Below, one piece after another: positions 34,178 through 42,035 of a stretch of DNA of 64,000 bases; the stretch's first letter is position 1, and each line of letters opens with the position of its first letter. A model generated the notes under the pieces. The model did no database searches and was not told the DNA's origin. It worked only from the letters and a program-made list of their open reading frames with translations. The stretch is from CAYXPR01 sp964467255 (GTDB lineage Bacteria > Pseudomonadota > Alphaproteobacteria > Rickettsiales > RGZB01), in the NCBI GenBank assembly GCA_964467255.1, contig CAYXPR010000001.1, positions 62,001-126,000 on the forward strand. Direction: 5' to 3'. The position numbers and the translations under genes are program-made.

Positions 34178-34840
34178 TTAAAGGCAGTTTGAATGGAAGT
34201 CCGATGTTTTCAAATGCACTTCCACAGGAATCACCCAATACACGCCCACTTTATAGGGTGCAAGCGGTGTTTTTACCGTGGCGGTGCGTTCCTTGCGCCA
34301 GTTGTCGATGAACGCTTGCTTCAAGCGGTCAGGGCTTGTGGCGGGTGCGTTTTTGGCTACCAAGGCTTGCGCCCATTCTTCACATACCAGCCGTGCTTTG
34401 ATGGGCGTGCTGGTGTCGGGCTCAAATGCACCGTCCGTGCCCGTAGGTTTTAAGGTGAGGTCAATCGGAAGATGCGCCTTGGCGCGGTTTAGGGAATGTT
34501 CCTGCCACAGGCCAGTACTGACCTGCACGCCTTTCACGCCATCACGCGTGCCGATGGAGGAGGGGCGGAGCAGCACGCGCATGGATTCATCCTTCGCGCG
34601 GTTTGGGTAAAGCAGCGATTCGTTGAACGGGCGCAGCACCGTGCCGCCGCCTGTAACCTGTATGTCGAACACATAATTCAGCCAAGGCTGTCGGCTGGAC
34701 TCCTGAATATTGCCGACGATTTTAGCAATTTCTGCATTGCTGCGCTGAGTGAAGGGCTCAGGACGCAAACCTGCCACGCACGCGCTTAAAAAAAGTACGA
34801 TGCCGCTGAAGCACAGAATTCCAAATGTGTGTTTTTTCAT
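34178..34840 (-). CDS. Unknown lipoprotein
   Basis: A 220-aa product beginning 'MKKHTFGILCFSGIVLFLSACVAG', a lipoprotein signal with lipobox LSAC. The mature protein is soluble; it has a 'STPIKARLVCEEWAQALVAKN' helix and an even spread of charged residues. I do not recognise the family. The frame extends 12 codons further to 34876, without a lipoprotein-like start. It lies 12 bp upstream of ridA on the same strand. Confidence 0.7.
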   Translation of the reverse strand: MKKHTFGILCFSGIVLFLSACVAGLRPEPFTQRSNAEIAKIVGNIQESSRQPWLNYVFDIQVTGGGTVLRPFNESLLYPNRAKDESMRVLLRPSSIGTRDGVKGVQVSTGLWQEHSLNRAKAHLPIDLTLKPTGTDGAFEPDTSTPIKARLVCEEWAQALVAKNAPATSPDRLKQAFIDNWRKERTATVKTPLAPYKVGVYWVIPVEVHLKTSDFHSNCL

Positions 34841-34899
34841 TTCTGCCTCTGATGATGCCCAGAATCTTTCTAGCATAATCAGAGGCAGATGTGGAGTAG

Positions 34900-35058
34900 T
34901 TAGAGCGACCTTCGGCGCATGAGCAGAAGCACCAATACGACCAGCAACAAAGTGCTGCCGCCACCATATCCGAGGCCCATGTAGCCGGAATGATAATATC
35001 CGAGGCCACCGCCGCCGAATAACAAAACAACGAGTAATACGACGATAAGCGGATTCAT
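34900..35058 (-). CDS. Small hydrophobic protein (DUF3309-like)
   Basis: A 52-aa protein: hydrophobic N-terminus ('MNPLIVVLLVVLLFGGGG'), a Gly/Tyr-rich middle ('YYHSGYMGLGYGGG') and a second hydrophobic stretch ending in 'LLMRRRSL'. This two-helix plan with a GGGG-Y-x-Y turn is that of the DUF3309 family, common in alphaproteobacteria. A good Shine-Dalgarno (aaaggaga) stands before its ATG. It is one of three tiny envelope genes in a row. Confidence 0.75.
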   Translation of the reverse strand: MNPLIVVLLVVLLFGGGGLGYYHSGYMGLGYGGGSTLLLVVLVLLLMRRRSL

Positions 35059-35099
35059 GATGCTAGTCTCCTTTGTGAGAATGCCCTAAGGCGGGCGTG

Positions 35100-35237
35100 C
35101 TATTTGTGTTTATCGGCGCTTCTTTCAAGGTTTTCGCCACCCTTTTGAATGTCCTGACCAGCACCTTCCATGGTGTTGCAAGCAGTTGCCAAAGAGGCAA
35201 TAAGTCCGAGGCCAAGAATAATGATAAATAAACGCAT
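35100..35237 (-). CDS. Entericidin-like small lipoprotein
   Basis: A 45-aa product: signal 'MRLFIIILGLGLIASLATAC' with the lipidated Cys at 20, then 'NTMEGAGQDIQKGGENLERSA', the entericidin A/B signature (CNT..GAG.DI..GG..I). Members are stress-induced cell-envelope lipoproteins. The frame reaches 35321, but the lipoprotein start at 35237 is clear. It lies between two other very small membrane genes. Confidence 0.88.
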   Translation of the reverse strand: MRLFIIILGLGLIASLATACNTMEGAGQDIQKGGENLERSADKHK

Positions 35238-35271
35238 GAGAACTCCTGTAATGATGGTTTTAATGGATGGT

Positions 35272-35349
35272 TTAACGCCAGAAAATGGCGAGTAAAATGA
35301 TGATGGGAATAGGTACGCCAATCAGCCAAAGAAGAATTCCGCGCCCCAT
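35272..35349 (-). CDS. 25-residue single-helix membrane peptide
   Basis: A 25-aa frame with an aaggg site 7 bp before its ATG: starts 'MGRGILLWLIGVPIPIII' and ends 'LLAIFWR'. It is one transmembrane helix with a proline pair in the middle. Peptides of this 'LWLIGVPIPIIILL' type recur beside entericidin and DUF3309 genes in proteobacteria, as I recall. Coding status is supported by the ribosome site and position, not by length. Confidence 0.55.
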   Translation of the reverse strand: MGRGILLWLIGVPIPIIILLAIFWR

Positions 35350-35463
35350 AAAGTTTCCCTTTTTTTGTTCATTGACTCAGTAATGGAAACCCTACAGGTC
35401 CTTGTATAAAGGTACGATACAGTTTGCTTCTGGATGTATAAGGGATGTGTAAGTGGGGGGGGC

Positions 35464-37089
35464 TTATACTGCTTTTTCCAGCATGCTTTGCGCCACGGCC
35501 TCGGCGATTTTGATGCCGTCTACGCCTGCTGATAAAATGCCGCCTGCATAGCCCGCGCCTTCGCCCGCGGGGAATAAACCCTTGGTGTTGAGGCTTTGGA
35601 AAGTATCATCACGCTTGATGCGGATGGGTGATGAAGTGCGCGTTTCCACACCTGTCAGCACGGCATCGGCCATATCAAAATCTTTTATCTGGCGACCGAA
35701 CGCAGGTAGTGCCTCGCGAATGGCGGTGATGGCGTAATCCGGCAGGCAGGTGGAAAGGTCAGTTGGTGTTACCCCTGGTTTATAGGACGGAATGACGGTG
35801 CCCAGTTGCGTGGAGGGGCGGCCTTTGATGAAGTCGCCCACGCGCTGCGCCGGTGCGGCATAGGTGCTGCCGCCTGCGATGAATGCGGCGGATTCCCATT
35901 TGCGCTGGAAGGCGATGCCCGCGAGTGGCCCGCCCGGATAATCTTTTTCCGGCGTGATGCCCACCACAATGCCTGCATTGGCGTTGCGCTCGGCGCGGGA
36001 ATATTGGCTCATGCCATTGGTCACCACGCGGTTTTCTTCTGATGTGGCTGCCACCACCGTGCCGCCGGGGCACATGCAGAAGCTATATACATCGCGCCCA
36101 TTCGACGCATGGTGCACCAGTTTATAATCTGCCGCACCGAGCGTGGGGTGGCCTGCGAAACTGCCGAAGCGCGCCACGTCGATGAGTGATTGCGGGTGTT
36201 CGATACGGAAGCCGATGGAGAAAGGCTTGGCTTCCACATACACGCCCCTGTCTTCCAGCATTTGGAACGTGTCGCGCGAACTGTGGCCGATGGCGAGCAC
36301 CACATGGCTTGCGGCAATATGCTCGCCATTGGCGAGGATGACGCCGCGCATGCGGCGCACGCCGCTGCTGTCGGTTTCGATATCAAAATCCGTCACGCGG
36401 GTTTCAAAACGATATTCTCCGCCTAAGTCTTCGATGGTTTTGCGCATATTCATCACCATCTTCACCAAACGGAAGGTGCCGATATGCGGATGCGCCTCGG
36501 TCAGAATCTCGGGCGGTGCTTCCGCCTTCACGAATTCGGTGAGCACTTTGCGCCCCAAATGGCGCGGGTCTTTGATTTGGCTATAGAGCTTACCATCGGA
36601 AAACGTGCCAGCGCCGCCTTCGCCATATTGCACGTTCGATTCGGTGTTGAGTTTGGATTTGCGCCACAGGCCCCATGTATCCTTCGTGCGTTCACGCACC
36701 ATTTTGCCGCGATCGAGGATGAGGGGCTTAAACCCCATCTGCGCTAAAATGAGCCCTGCGAAAAGACCGCACGGGCCCGCACCAATCACGATGGGGCGCG
36801 AGGGAAGATTTTCAGGCGCGCGCGCCACAAAGCGATATTCAATATCCGGCGTGGGCTTCACATGCGCGTCACCCGTGAAGCGCTTCAGCACCGCGGCTTC
36901 ATTTTTCACCTCGACGTCGAGCGAATAGATAAGGTGGATGGCAGATTTTTTGCGCGCGTCATGCGCGCGGCGGAACACCGTGCAGGAAAGCAAATCCGCC
37001 GGCGCGATTTTGAGGCGCGCCAGCGCCGCCTCGGCAATGGCTTCCGGCGCGTGGTCGAGCGGCAATTTGATTTCAGTTAAACGGAGCAT
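35464..37089 (-). CDS. Uncharacterised FAD-dependent dehydrogenase (COG2509 type)
   Basis: A 541-aa flavoprotein. The N-terminal 90 residues form a small domain ('CTVFRRAHDARKKSAIHLIYSLDV') typical of COG2509; the FAD-binding 'RPIVIGAGPCGLFAGLILAQMGFKPLILDRG' follows. Other blocks are 'NVQYGEGGAGTFSDGKLYSQIKDPR', 'FCMCPGGTVVAATSEENRVVTNGMS' and the C-terminal 'GLFPAGEGAGYAGGILSAGVDGIKIAEAV'. The substrate is unknown. The frame can start at a TTG two codons upstream (37095), but the ATG at 37089 is natural. Confidence 0.9.
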   Translation of the reverse strand: MLRLTEIKLPLDHAPEAIAEAALARLKIAPADLLSCTVFRRAHDARKKSAIHLIYSLDVEVKNEAAVLKRFTGDAHVKPTPDIEYRFVARAPENLPSRPIVIGAGPCGLFAGLILAQMGFKPLILDRGKMVRERTKDTWGLWRKSKLNTESNVQYGEGGAGTFSDGKLYSQIKDPRHLGRKVLTEFVKAEAPPEILTEAHPHIGTFRLVKMVMNMRKTIEDLGGEYRFETRVTDFDIETDSSGVRRMRGVILANGEHIAASHVVLAIGHSSRDTFQMLEDRGVYVEAKPFSIGFRIEHPQSLIDVARFGSFAGHPTLGAADYKLVHHASNGRDVYSFCMCPGGTVVAATSEENRVVTNGMSQYSRAERNANAGIVVGITPEKDYPGGPLAGIAFQRKWESAAFIAGGSTYAAPAQRVGDFIKGRPSTQLGTVIPSYKPGVTPTDLSTCLPDYAITAIREALPAFGRQIKDFDMADAVLTGVETRTSSPIRIKRDDTFQSLNTKGLFPAGEGAGYAGGILSAGVDGIKIAEAVAQSMLEKAV

Positions 37090-37112
37090 ATGCAATAAAT
37101 AAAAATACGATT

Positions 37113-38084
37113 TTACTGCGGCAAGGTATATCGCTTAAAGAAATCCCATGCAATGCGATTAGATTCCGTATCCGCACAATCGGGCCCAATGAGCCGTCGC
37201 GTGATGAAGTTGTTTGGAATCCGGTACTTCACAGAAGCTGGAGTATGCCCTCCGCCATCCATGCGGTAAAAGATTGTTTCAACACCACCTTTTTTTGCCG
37301 GATAAGTAATTTTTTGAATACGGCAGTCATCGTTGGTTGCTGTATCCGGCAGCCACTCACTTTTGGCGTTTTCTTCGTCAGAATGGTTTGCATTTATCCA
37401 CCATTTTACGTTTTGCGCCACGGGCAGCATGTTCCCATGGCGCCAATGAATGGGACCGCCCTCCCATTTTACCAACGGGTCTTCCGTACCGTTCATGATT
37501 AAAAGTGGCGTAGGGCGTTTGGGTTTTTGTATCTCAGCGTTATCCGATGGTAAGCTGGAAATAAACGCAGCGGCAGCGGCAAAGCGTTCTGGTGTTTCAA
37601 TCAGCAGGCGGTATGTCATCATGCCGCCGTTTGATGAACCGGTAACATAGATGCGGCTACGGTCTATGCCATATTGTGTGATTGCGGCATCCAGCACTTT
37701 GTTCAGAAAGGTAACGTCGTCAGCATCGGATTTCCCTTTAGAGCCTGGCAGGCGATAATCATTCCATGTTTGCTTATCGCCTTTTCCTCCGCGCTTGCCT
37801 GTGCCATTGGGCGCAACGATAACCACACCTTCCTCTTCAGCGATGGGCAACCATTCCTGCGTTGCTCCAGCGGTGTTTTTGAAAATATCATGCATGCTCT
37901 GGGTGCCGCCATGCAGTAGTAATACGGCCGGTGGTGGTGTAGTGTATTGCTTCGGAACGTAAATGCGGTAGAGGCGCTCCATGCCATCTATTTTTATGCT
38001 GTGTTCGTGCCATCCGGCCACAGGCTGCGCTGCAGCGGGTGAGCCAAGCAAGCATAGAAATATCATCAGGACAAAGCGCGTCAT
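37113..38084 (-). CDS. Secreted PHB-depolymerase-family esterase (LpqC type)
   Basis: A 323-aa alpha/beta hydrolase with a signal peptide (about residues 1-19, 'LLGSPAAAQ'). The nucleophile Ser is in 'VTGSSNGGMMTYRL', the oxyanion 'LLLHGGTQS' precedes it, and the acid and His are probably in 'NGTEDPLV' and 'GGGHTPA'. The family includes polyhydroxybutyrate depolymerases and feruloyl esterases; the actual substrate is open. The frame runs to 38195, but the signal peptide begins at 38084. Confidence 0.85.
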   Translation of the reverse strand: MTRFVLMIFLCLLGSPAAAQPVAGWHEHSIKIDGMERLYRIYVPKQYTTPPPAVLLLHGGTQSMHDIFKNTAGATQEWLPIAEEEGVVIVAPNGTGKRGGKGDKQTWNDYRLPGSKGKSDADDVTFLNKVLDAAITQYGIDRSRIYVTGSSNGGMMTYRLLIETPERFAAAAAFISSLPSDNAEIQKPKRPTPLLIMNGTEDPLVKWEGGPIHWRHGNMLPVAQNVKWWINANHSDEENAKSEWLPDTATNDDCRIQKITYPAKKGGVETIFYRMDGGGHTPASVKYRIPNNFITRRLIGPDCADTESNRIAWDFFKRYTLPQ

Positions 38085-38114
38085 GGGCTGGTTATACCAC
38101 ATCTTAAAAAAGAA

Positions 38115-38230
38115 GGGGGATGAGATTGATTCAGAAAACGCTAGGGCGTTTTCTTCACCCTTCGGGCGGCTGGCGCCGTCCAAAATGCGTTGCATTTTGT
38201 CGAACTGAAGTTCTCATCTCGCATTTTAAT
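38115..38230. repeat. Mosaic hairpin region on the 3' side of tRNA-Ser(UGA)
   Basis: Non-coding stretch with two perfect 8-bp hairpins: gaaaacgc/gcgttttc (38134-38153) and caaaatgc/gcattttg (38181-38199). It also holds a partial copy of a tRNA-Ser 3' end, ggggatgagatt at 38116-38127. That piece is identical to the end of tRNA-Ser(CGA) at 54.8 kb rather than to its own neighbour. A related stretch lies beside the other tRNA-Ser gene. Confidence 0.6.
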
Positions 38231-38272
38231 CACTTACTAAAACAGGGCTAAAAAGCCCTGTTTTAGTAAGTG
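38231..38272. terminator. Perfect 19-bp hairpin after tRNA-Ser(UGA)
   Basis: Arms 38231-38249 and 38254-38272 are perfectly complementary around an AAAA loop. The right arm runs into the encoded CCA of the tRNA. It could stop transcription, but no long T-run follows on the minus strand, so an alternative repeat-element origin is possible. Confidence 0.6.
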
Positions 38273-38360
38273 GCGGAGGAAGTGAGATTCGAACTCACGG
38301 TGCCCTTGCGAACACGGCAGTTTTCAAGACTGCTGCCTTAAACCACTCGGCCATTCCTCC
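38271..38360 (-). tRNA. tRNA-Ser (anticodon UGA)
   Basis: A 90-nt class II tRNA with encoded CCA. The acceptor stem is GGAGGAA/TTCCTCC with discriminator G, the anticodon loop is CTTGAAA (anticodon TGA), there is a long serine-type variable arm, and the T arm contains GTTCGAATC. Decodes UCA and related serine codons. Confidence 0.97.
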
Positions 38361-38419
38361 GCATGAAGAGATAGGTTATATACAAACACTACCGAGTGTT
38401 TAAGTGTTTATTTTATTTA

Positions 38420-38543
38420 CCAGCTCCGCTGGCGGGGCACTCGGCCATTCCTCCGCAGCCCCCATCAAGCGCCTCTCGGCGAGTGGTTTATTAGATGAAT
38501 CGCTCAGTCGCCGCTTAGCCTGGCACTCGACCATTCTTCTGCA
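38420..38543. repeat. Partial copies of the tRNA-Ser(UGA) 5' end
   Basis: The first 17 nt of the tRNA plus three upstream bases (38344-38363 on the + strand) recur exactly at 38438-38457, 94 bp away, and with three mismatches at 38524-38543. The exact copy is joined to a small hairpin (ccagc-tcc-gctgg, 38420-38432) and gggg. The same hairpin-plus-copy unit stands beside tRNA-Ser(CGA). The 252-bp space 38361-38612 holds nothing else that I can identify. Confidence 0.75.
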
Positions 38544-38612
38544 AAACCCATTTGGGGACTATCTTTTACACCAACCCTTAGCCCATGGGCAACGAAAACC
38601 TTACAAAGGCCG

Positions 38613-39512
38613 TTAGGCTAGTTTTAACCAGGTTAATTCGTGCTTGTTGCACGACAGGTGCACCACGCGTGAGTTTGGTATCGCCGCAAATTGCTGCACG
38701 GCAGCGTGGTCGGTTTTGCCTTGCAGCTTGATGGTGCAGAGGAAGTTTTTTGCGGCGTCCTTCGCCATCCATTTCTGCACAAGTGTGTAGAGCCGCTCGG
38801 GGTAGCAGGCGATGTCAGAAAACAGCCAGTCGACATTTCCCGTTTTGGCAGGCTCGAGCCCAAAGCCACTTTCCTGCAGGAAAGTGATGTTCGGCAGCGC
38901 TGCAATGTGCGGTGCAAGCGGTGCTTTATCGACGCTAATCACCTTTGCGCCAAGCCCCGCGAGCACCCAGCTCCACCCGCCGGGGCTGCTGCCAAGGTCA
39001 AGGCACACCTCGCCCGCTTTGGGGTGAATGCCAAGCACGGTAAAGGCTTCCCACAGTTTAAGGTATGCGCGGTTGGGCGGTGTTTCCTTATCTTCCAGAA
39101 AATTCACTTCGCCATGTGCAAACGGGCTGGAAGTTTTGCCGGAAGCGAGCATCAGGTTTTTATCCACCAGCATGAAGCCGCCCAGCGGCGCAGTGGGCAG
39201 TGGCTGCAAAAAAGTGATGGGCTTCATCGACACATGCGGGAGTTTTTCTACAATGAGCGCCGCGCGGCGGTGATGCTCGAGCGAATAACACGCCCAGTTG
39301 CGCTGAATGGCCTTCAGCTTTTTGGCGGCGTCACCGATGGATTCAAACGGAATTTCCTGCGGCTCGAACCACGTGTTTTGCGCCCATACGGGCGGCGTTT
39401 TAGGCTGAGTGGCCAGTACCAAGCGCCCATGCACGGCTTTCACCGCGCTGCCGAGTTCTTCGAGCAGCGGGGTGAGGTATTCTTCCTGAGCGAGGTAACC
39501 ATTGATGTTCAT
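38613..39512 (-). CDS. RlmM-like rRNA 2'-O-methyltransferase
   Basis: A 299-aa SAM-dependent enzyme of the RrmJ/RlmM group. It has an N-terminal extension, then 'APLGGFMLVDKNLMLAS', motif I 'CLDLGSSPGGWSWVLAGLGAKVISVD', the catalytic-type Asp in 'DWLFSDIACYPERL' and the following Lys in 'FLCTIKLQGKTDH', matching a K-D-K arrangement. RlmM methylates C2498 of E. coli 23S rRNA. This protein is shorter than E. coli RlmM (366 aa), so the exact target is inferred. Confidence 0.78.
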   Translation of the reverse strand: MNINGYLAQEEYLTPLLEELGSAVKAVHGRLVLATQPKTPPVWAQNTWFEPQEIPFESIGDAAKKLKAIQRNWACYSLEHHRRAALIVEKLPHVSMKPITFLQPLPTAPLGGFMLVDKNLMLASGKTSSPFAHGEVNFLEDKETPPNRAYLKLWEAFTVLGIHPKAGEVCLDLGSSPGGWSWVLAGLGAKVISVDKAPLAPHIAALPNITFLQESGFGLEPAKTGNVDWLFSDIACYPERLYTLVQKWMAKDAAKNFLCTIKLQGKTDHAAVQQFAAIPNSRVVHLSCNKHELTWLKLA

Positions 39513-39585
39513 GACTCAAGGGCATACACGCGCAGCCGCGTGGCTGCAATGGTAAATAATAGCGGAGTGTGGTAACTGTTGGGGC

Positions 39586-40263
39586 ATGACACCGGAAGAA
39601 ATCCAATCTCGTATTTTATACCGCGATGAGTTGATGCTGATTATCAACAAGCCCGCAGGCGTGCCTGTGCATGAGGGCAGTGGCGGCGGCGAGAATATGG
39701 AAATGTATTTCGAGCATTTGCGCTTTGGTTTGCCGAACGCGCCGCAGCTGGCGCACCGGCTGGACCGCGACACGAGCGGCTGCCTGATTTTAGGCCGCAA
39801 AAAGGAGGCGCTCCGCCGCATCGGGAAATTGTTTGAAGAAGGCCGCGTGGAAAAAACCTACTGGGCGATTGTGGAAGGCACGTCACCGGATGCGCAGGGC
39901 GTGATTGATTTGCCGCTGGCTAAAAAAACGCAGGACAAACGCCGCTGGCAAATGAAGGTGGATGAAAAAGAGGGCCAGCCTTCGGTGACGCATTACAAAG
40001 TGCTGGGCACGGTGGATGGACTGACATGGCTGGAGCTGAAGCCGCAAACAGGCCGTACGCACCAGCTGCGCGTGCATTGCGCCCATTTGGGTTTTCCGAT
40101 TGCAGGCGATAGTTTATACGGGCGCGGTGAGGGGATGGACAGCAAGCTACATTTGCATGCGCGCGCGATAAGCCTGCCGCTTTATTCGAGCCATGAGCCG
40201 GTTACGGCGGAAGCACCGCCCCCGCCGCATATGGAAACATTACTGAAAAAATTTAACACCTAA
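39586..40263 (+). CDS. RluA-family pseudouridine synthase
   Basis: A 225-aa pseudouridine synthase without an S4 domain. The catalytic Asp is in 'LAHRLDRDTSGCLIL', preceded by 'INKPAGVPVHEG' and followed by 'LKPQTGRTHQLRVHCAHLGFPIAGDSLYG'. The short form resembles RluA/TruC-like members that modify 23S rRNA or tRNA; the site is not predictable. Its TAA overlaps the stop of the convergent downstream gene by 4 bp. Confidence 0.9.
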   Translation: MTPEEIQSRILYRDELMLIINKPAGVPVHEGSGGGENMEMYFEHLRFGLPNAPQLAHRLDRDTSGCLILGRKKEALRRIGKLFEEGRVEKTYWAIVEGTSPDAQGVIDLPLAKKTQDKRRWQMKVDEKEGQPSVTHYKVLGTVDGLTWLELKPQTGRTHQLRVHCAHLGFPIAGDSLYGRGEGMDSKLHLHARAISLPLYSSHEPVTAEAPPPPHMETLLKKFNT

Positions 40264-40778
40264 AGTGCGGGCCCGCCTTTAAGGCGTGCGAGGTTTTCCA
40301 CCGCTTCATCGCCCATCGTCATCATCTGCGCGATGCTGAGCATCATCTGCTTCATGCGCTCTTTCAGCTTATTCGGGGCGGTGTCGGAAATGCTGTCCAC
40401 ATGCTGCTGAATACGGCTGATCATTTCCTCGATGCTTTTGGGCGGTGAGGCTTTGAAATCTTCCATGATTTTTTCGATTTCATCCTTCACGTCTTTTTGG
40501 CCATCGGCGTAGAGGATGCTTAAAATCTGCATCAGTTTTTTCACCTGCTTTAACTCGGTGACATAATGCTGGAAGCCGACATCGGCAATGCGGTCGCGCA
40601 TGGCATTAGTATAGTTTTCGAAAGCCTCTTTCCAGAGTTTGCTGGGGTTACTTTCGGGTGTTGCTTCCTGCACTTTTTTTAACGTATCGGCAAAACTTGC
40701 CGAAGAGGTTGTGCTGGTGCTGGCAATTTTTGCCGGGGTGGGCATCGCGCCCAAGGCAGTGGAGTCTTGAATTTTCAT
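40260..40778 (-). CDS. Unknown helical protein
   Basis: A 172-aa protein without signal peptide or cysteine. After an S/T/A-rich N-terminus ('PTPAKIASTSTTSSASFADTL') it looks fully alpha-helical, with amphipathic segments such as 'DEIEKIMEDFKASPPKSIEEM' and 'KLKERMKQMMLSIAQMMTMG'. Good Shine-Dalgarno (aagga). I do not recognise a family. The design resembles flagellar or secretion-associated cytosolic proteins, but this is only an impression. Confidence 0.6.
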   Translation of the reverse strand: MKIQDSTALGAMPTPAKIASTSTTSSASFADTLKKVQEATPESNPSKLWKEAFENYTNAMRDRIADVGFQHYVTELKQVKKLMQILSILYADGQKDVKDEIEKIMEDFKASPPKSIEEMISRIQQHVDSISDTAPNKLKERMKQMMLSIAQMMTMGDEAVENLARLKGGPAL

Positions 40779-40905
40779 GGGAAAATCCTTCTTTCGTTTT
40801 CTAAACAGTTTGGCGCGTACCCCAATACATGCAGGATTTATGCCATTTTAAAGAGCGCGCACTTTGGGTTTGAGCAAAGCCACAAAAATCGCTATAAGAG
40901 TTGCC

Positions 40906-41562
40906 ATGGCAAAAGACCTAGACCATCTGCTAGAAAATAACCGCGCATGGGCCAAGCGCGTGAATGCCGAAGACCCCCATTTTTTTGAAAAACTTTCCAA
41001 AATCCAGACGCCGGAATATCTGTGGATCGGCTGCTCGGACAGCCGCGTGCCCGCAAACCAGATTACCGGCCTGCTGCCCGGTGAAGTGTTTGTGCACAGG
41101 AATGTGGCGAACGTGATTGTGCACACCGACCTGAACTGCCTTTCGGTGATTCAATATGCCGTGGATGTTCTGAAAGTGAAGCATATCATTGTGTGCGGCC
41201 ATTACCGCTGCGGCGGCGTATATTCCGCGCTGCACGGGCACAAGCTAGGGCTGATTGACAACTGGTTACAGCATATTCAGGATGTGAAAGACCGCTTTCC
41301 GCAGATTTTTAAGAAACTAAGTGACGAAGCCAAATGGGACCGCCTGTGCGAACTGAACGTGATTGCGCAAGTGCTGAACGTGGCGCAAACCAGTATTATG
41401 CAGGCAGCGTGGGGGCGCGGCCAGCAGGTGATGATTCACGGCTGGATTTACAGCCTGAAGGACGGGCTGCTCAATAACCTGAACATGACTATTCGCGGGC
41501 AGGATGAAATTTTAGAACGGCTGGATGCGGCCATTGATGCTGTAGGTGAGAAAAAATCATGA
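40906..41562 (+). CDS. Beta-class carbonic anhydrase
   Basis: Interconverts CO2 and bicarbonate in the cytosol. The 218-aa product has zinc ligands in 'YLWIGCSDSRVPANQI' (Cys with the Asp-Arg dyad) and 'IIVCGHYRCGGV' (His and Cys). The frame extends to 40864, but the ATG at 40906 gives 'MAKDLDHLLENNRAWA' as in relatives. Its TGA overlaps the next ATG (ATGA). Confidence 0.95.
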   Translation: MAKDLDHLLENNRAWAKRVNAEDPHFFEKLSKIQTPEYLWIGCSDSRVPANQITGLLPGEVFVHRNVANVIVHTDLNCLSVIQYAVDVLKVKHIIVCGHYRCGGVYSALHGHKLGLIDNWLQHIQDVKDRFPQIFKKLSDEAKWDRLCELNVIAQVLNVAQTSIMQAAWGRGQQVMIHGWIYSLKDGLLNNLNMTIRGQDEILERLDAAIDAVGEKKS

Positions 41563-42035
41563 AAGCACTGAAGATTTTTTTATGGGCGTTGTTTGTGGTG
41601 GTGGTGCTGGTGGTGGGCTTTATTTACCACTCGATTTCATCGCTCACGTCGGATGATGCAGAGGCCATCTACACGCAATATTTTGAAGGCAATGCCGAGG
41701 AAGTGACGGAGCTGAAAGGCCACGCTATGTATTGGCTGGATTATTCTGCCAGTGTAAGTTTCAAATCGAAAACTCCGGTAAAATTGAAAGAAGAGCAGAA
41801 ATATAAAACCATTGCGTGCAGCGCCAGCATGCTACAGAAGAACTCGCCGTTCGCGGAGCGCGTGGCGAAGCTCTATAAAGAAGGTGGCCACCACAATACG
41901 GAGTATTTTAATGCGCTGGATAAAATTGCCGCCAGCCTGAAATGCGCGGAGTATAAGGGCGAAGAGAGCGTGCACAGCTGGCTGGTGCGCGACCCCAAAA
42001 CCGGCGAGCATTATTTTTACATCGCGCATTATTAA
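41559..42035 (+). CDS. Unknown membrane-anchored protein
   Basis: A 158-aa product with one N-terminal transmembrane helix ('IFLWALFVVVVLVVGFIYHSI', split across residues 4-25) and an extracytoplasmic domain. Two cysteines ('TIACSASML' and 'SLKCAEYKG') might pair. It overlaps the carbonic anhydrase gene by 4 bp, so the two are translated from one message. No family recognised. It ends in a 4-bp stop overlap (TTAA) with the convergent gene. Confidence 0.65.
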   Translation: MKALKIFLWALFVVVVLVVGFIYHSISSLTSDDAEAIYTQYFEGNAEEVTELKGHAMYWLDYSASVSFKSKTPVKLKEEQKYKTIACSASMLQKNSPFAERVAKLYKEGGHHNTEYFNALDKIAASLKCAEYKGEESVHSWLVRDPKTGEHYFYIAHY

